Source: Xanthomonas sp. 10-10 (GTDB lineage Bacteria > Pseudomonadota > Gammaproteobacteria > Xanthomonadales > Xanthomonadaceae). From it: a DNA stretch of 64,000 bases. Shown here piece after piece: positions 63,571 through 64,000 of this stretch (the first letter of the stretch is position 1; each line of letters begins with the position of its first letter). A model generated the notes under the pieces. It worked only from the letters and a program-made list of their open reading frames with translations. It did no database searches and had not been told where the DNA came from. The translations under genes were made by a program, and so were the position numbers. Location of the stretch: assembly GCF_040182365.1 (NCBI RefSeq), contig NZ_CP144460.1:1798001-1862000 (forward strand), given 5' to 3'.

Positions 63571-64000
63571 TGAGCGTCAATCTGAAAACCAAAGAAGAAA
63601 TCGAACTGATGCGCGTCGCCGGCCGTCTGGCCGCCGAGGTGCTCGACATCGTGGGCCCGCACGTCAAGCCGGGCGTGACCACTGCCGAGCTGGACCGCAT
63701 CTGCCACGACCACATCGTTAACGTGCAGGGCACCATTCCTGCCAACGTCGGCTATCGCGGCTTTCCCAAGAGCGTGTGCACCTCGGTCAACAACGTGATT
63801 TGCCACGGCATTCCGAGCGCGGCCAAGGTCCTGAAGGACGGCGATATCGTCAATATCGATGTCACCGTGATCAAGGACGGCTGGCATGGCGACACCAGCC
63901 GCATGTACTACGTCGGCACGCCGTCGGTGATGGCCAAGCGCCTGGTGGACACCACCTATGAAGCGATGTGGCGCGGCATCCGTGCGGTCAAGCCGGGCGC
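63571..64000 (+). CDS. map: Methionine aminopeptidase type I, N-terminal part (runs off the window)
   Basis: The first 143 residues are visible. They match MetAP: TKEEIELMRVAGRLAAEVLD, the substrate His in NVICHGIP, and the metal-binding Asp residues in VNIDVTVIKDGWHGDTSRMY. It removes the initiator methionine from new proteins. In many gammaproteobacteria map is divergent from rpsB directly; here the 6-kb pilus operon separates them. The gene has no visible ribosome binding site. Confidence 0.95.

Noticed and set aside
1..64000. tRNA, rRNA, tmRNA or insertion-sequence genes
   Set aside because: No cloverleaf-like gene, transposase motif or terminal inverted repeats of an IS were recognised by eye in the intergenic regions. 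A small RNA gene could still have been missed.

Overview
The window is a GC-rich (about two thirds G+C) gammaproteobacterial chromosome segment that looks like Xanthomonas or a very close relative. The evidence is gene content, the order of the rpsB-to-dnaE essential-gene block, LpxB and RnhB proteins carrying Xanthomonas-style heptad-repeat extensions, and many intergenic GGGAATC and CTTCTCCCGC repeats. No tRNA, rRNA, insertion sequence, prophage or CRISPR array was seen. All identities come from reading motifs and sequence resemblance; no database search was run.

Layout. (1) 1-9061, minus strand: an ECF sigma factor, its RskA-like anti-sigma factor and two small neighbours, followed by a tightly overlapping seven-gene membrane-lipid operon (desaturase, FAD oxidase, DUF1365, cyclopropane-fatty-acid synthase, DUF2878, DUF1295, CFA-like methyltransferase cut by the window edge). 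(2) 9407-13935: a stand-alone RnfB-type ferredoxin, a HAD phosphatase, a tandem array of 145-bp hairpin repeats, metG and a DUF2147 protein. (3) 14334-18830: an ABC exporter whose permease is fused to an M1 aminopeptidase. (4) 18975-22100: a VOC protein and a divergent S-methylmethionine uptake/methyltransferase pair (mmuP-mmuM). (5) 22287-35421: mixed housekeeping and accessory genes, including a DUF885 peptidase, yhhQ, a DUF502 protein, an alginate-export-like porin, a PadR/sensor pair, an intracellular PHA depolymerase, a methyltransferase, hemJ and a TPR protein. (6) 35486-57066, minus strand except one gene: the conserved envelope/translation block rpsB-tsf-(HDOD-GGDEF)-pyrH-frr-uppS-cdsA-dxr-rseP-bamA-(plus-strand mini-gene)-lpxD-fabZ-lpxA-lpxB-rnhB-dnaE-accA. 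skp, common between bamA and lpxD, is absent. (7) 57458-63251, minus: a Csu-type chaperone-usher pilus operon with spore-coat-U (SCPU) subunits, lying between rpsB and map. (8) 63571-end: map.

How it fits together. The large block couples translation factors to isoprenoid carrier synthesis (dxr, uppS), phospholipid and lipid A synthesis (cdsA, lpxD/A/B, fabZ, accA) and outer-membrane assembly (bamA, rseP). The left-hand lipid operon is probably a stress-inducible membrane remodelling system under the adjacent sigma/anti-sigma pair; a TGCATC-N17-CGTACA element lies just upstream of its first gene. The pilus operon encodes major pilin, chaperone, usher, two-domain tip subunit, a strikingly short SCPU-like protein and a second chaperone.

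The most unusual signals are: a family of inverted-arm GGGAATC elements that abut stop codons and have become part of the LpxB and RnhB coding sequences; the miniature SCPU protein; the inferred sigma-controlled lipid operon; the replacement of skp by a 63-residue secreted-protein gene; and a probably leaderless map promoter.
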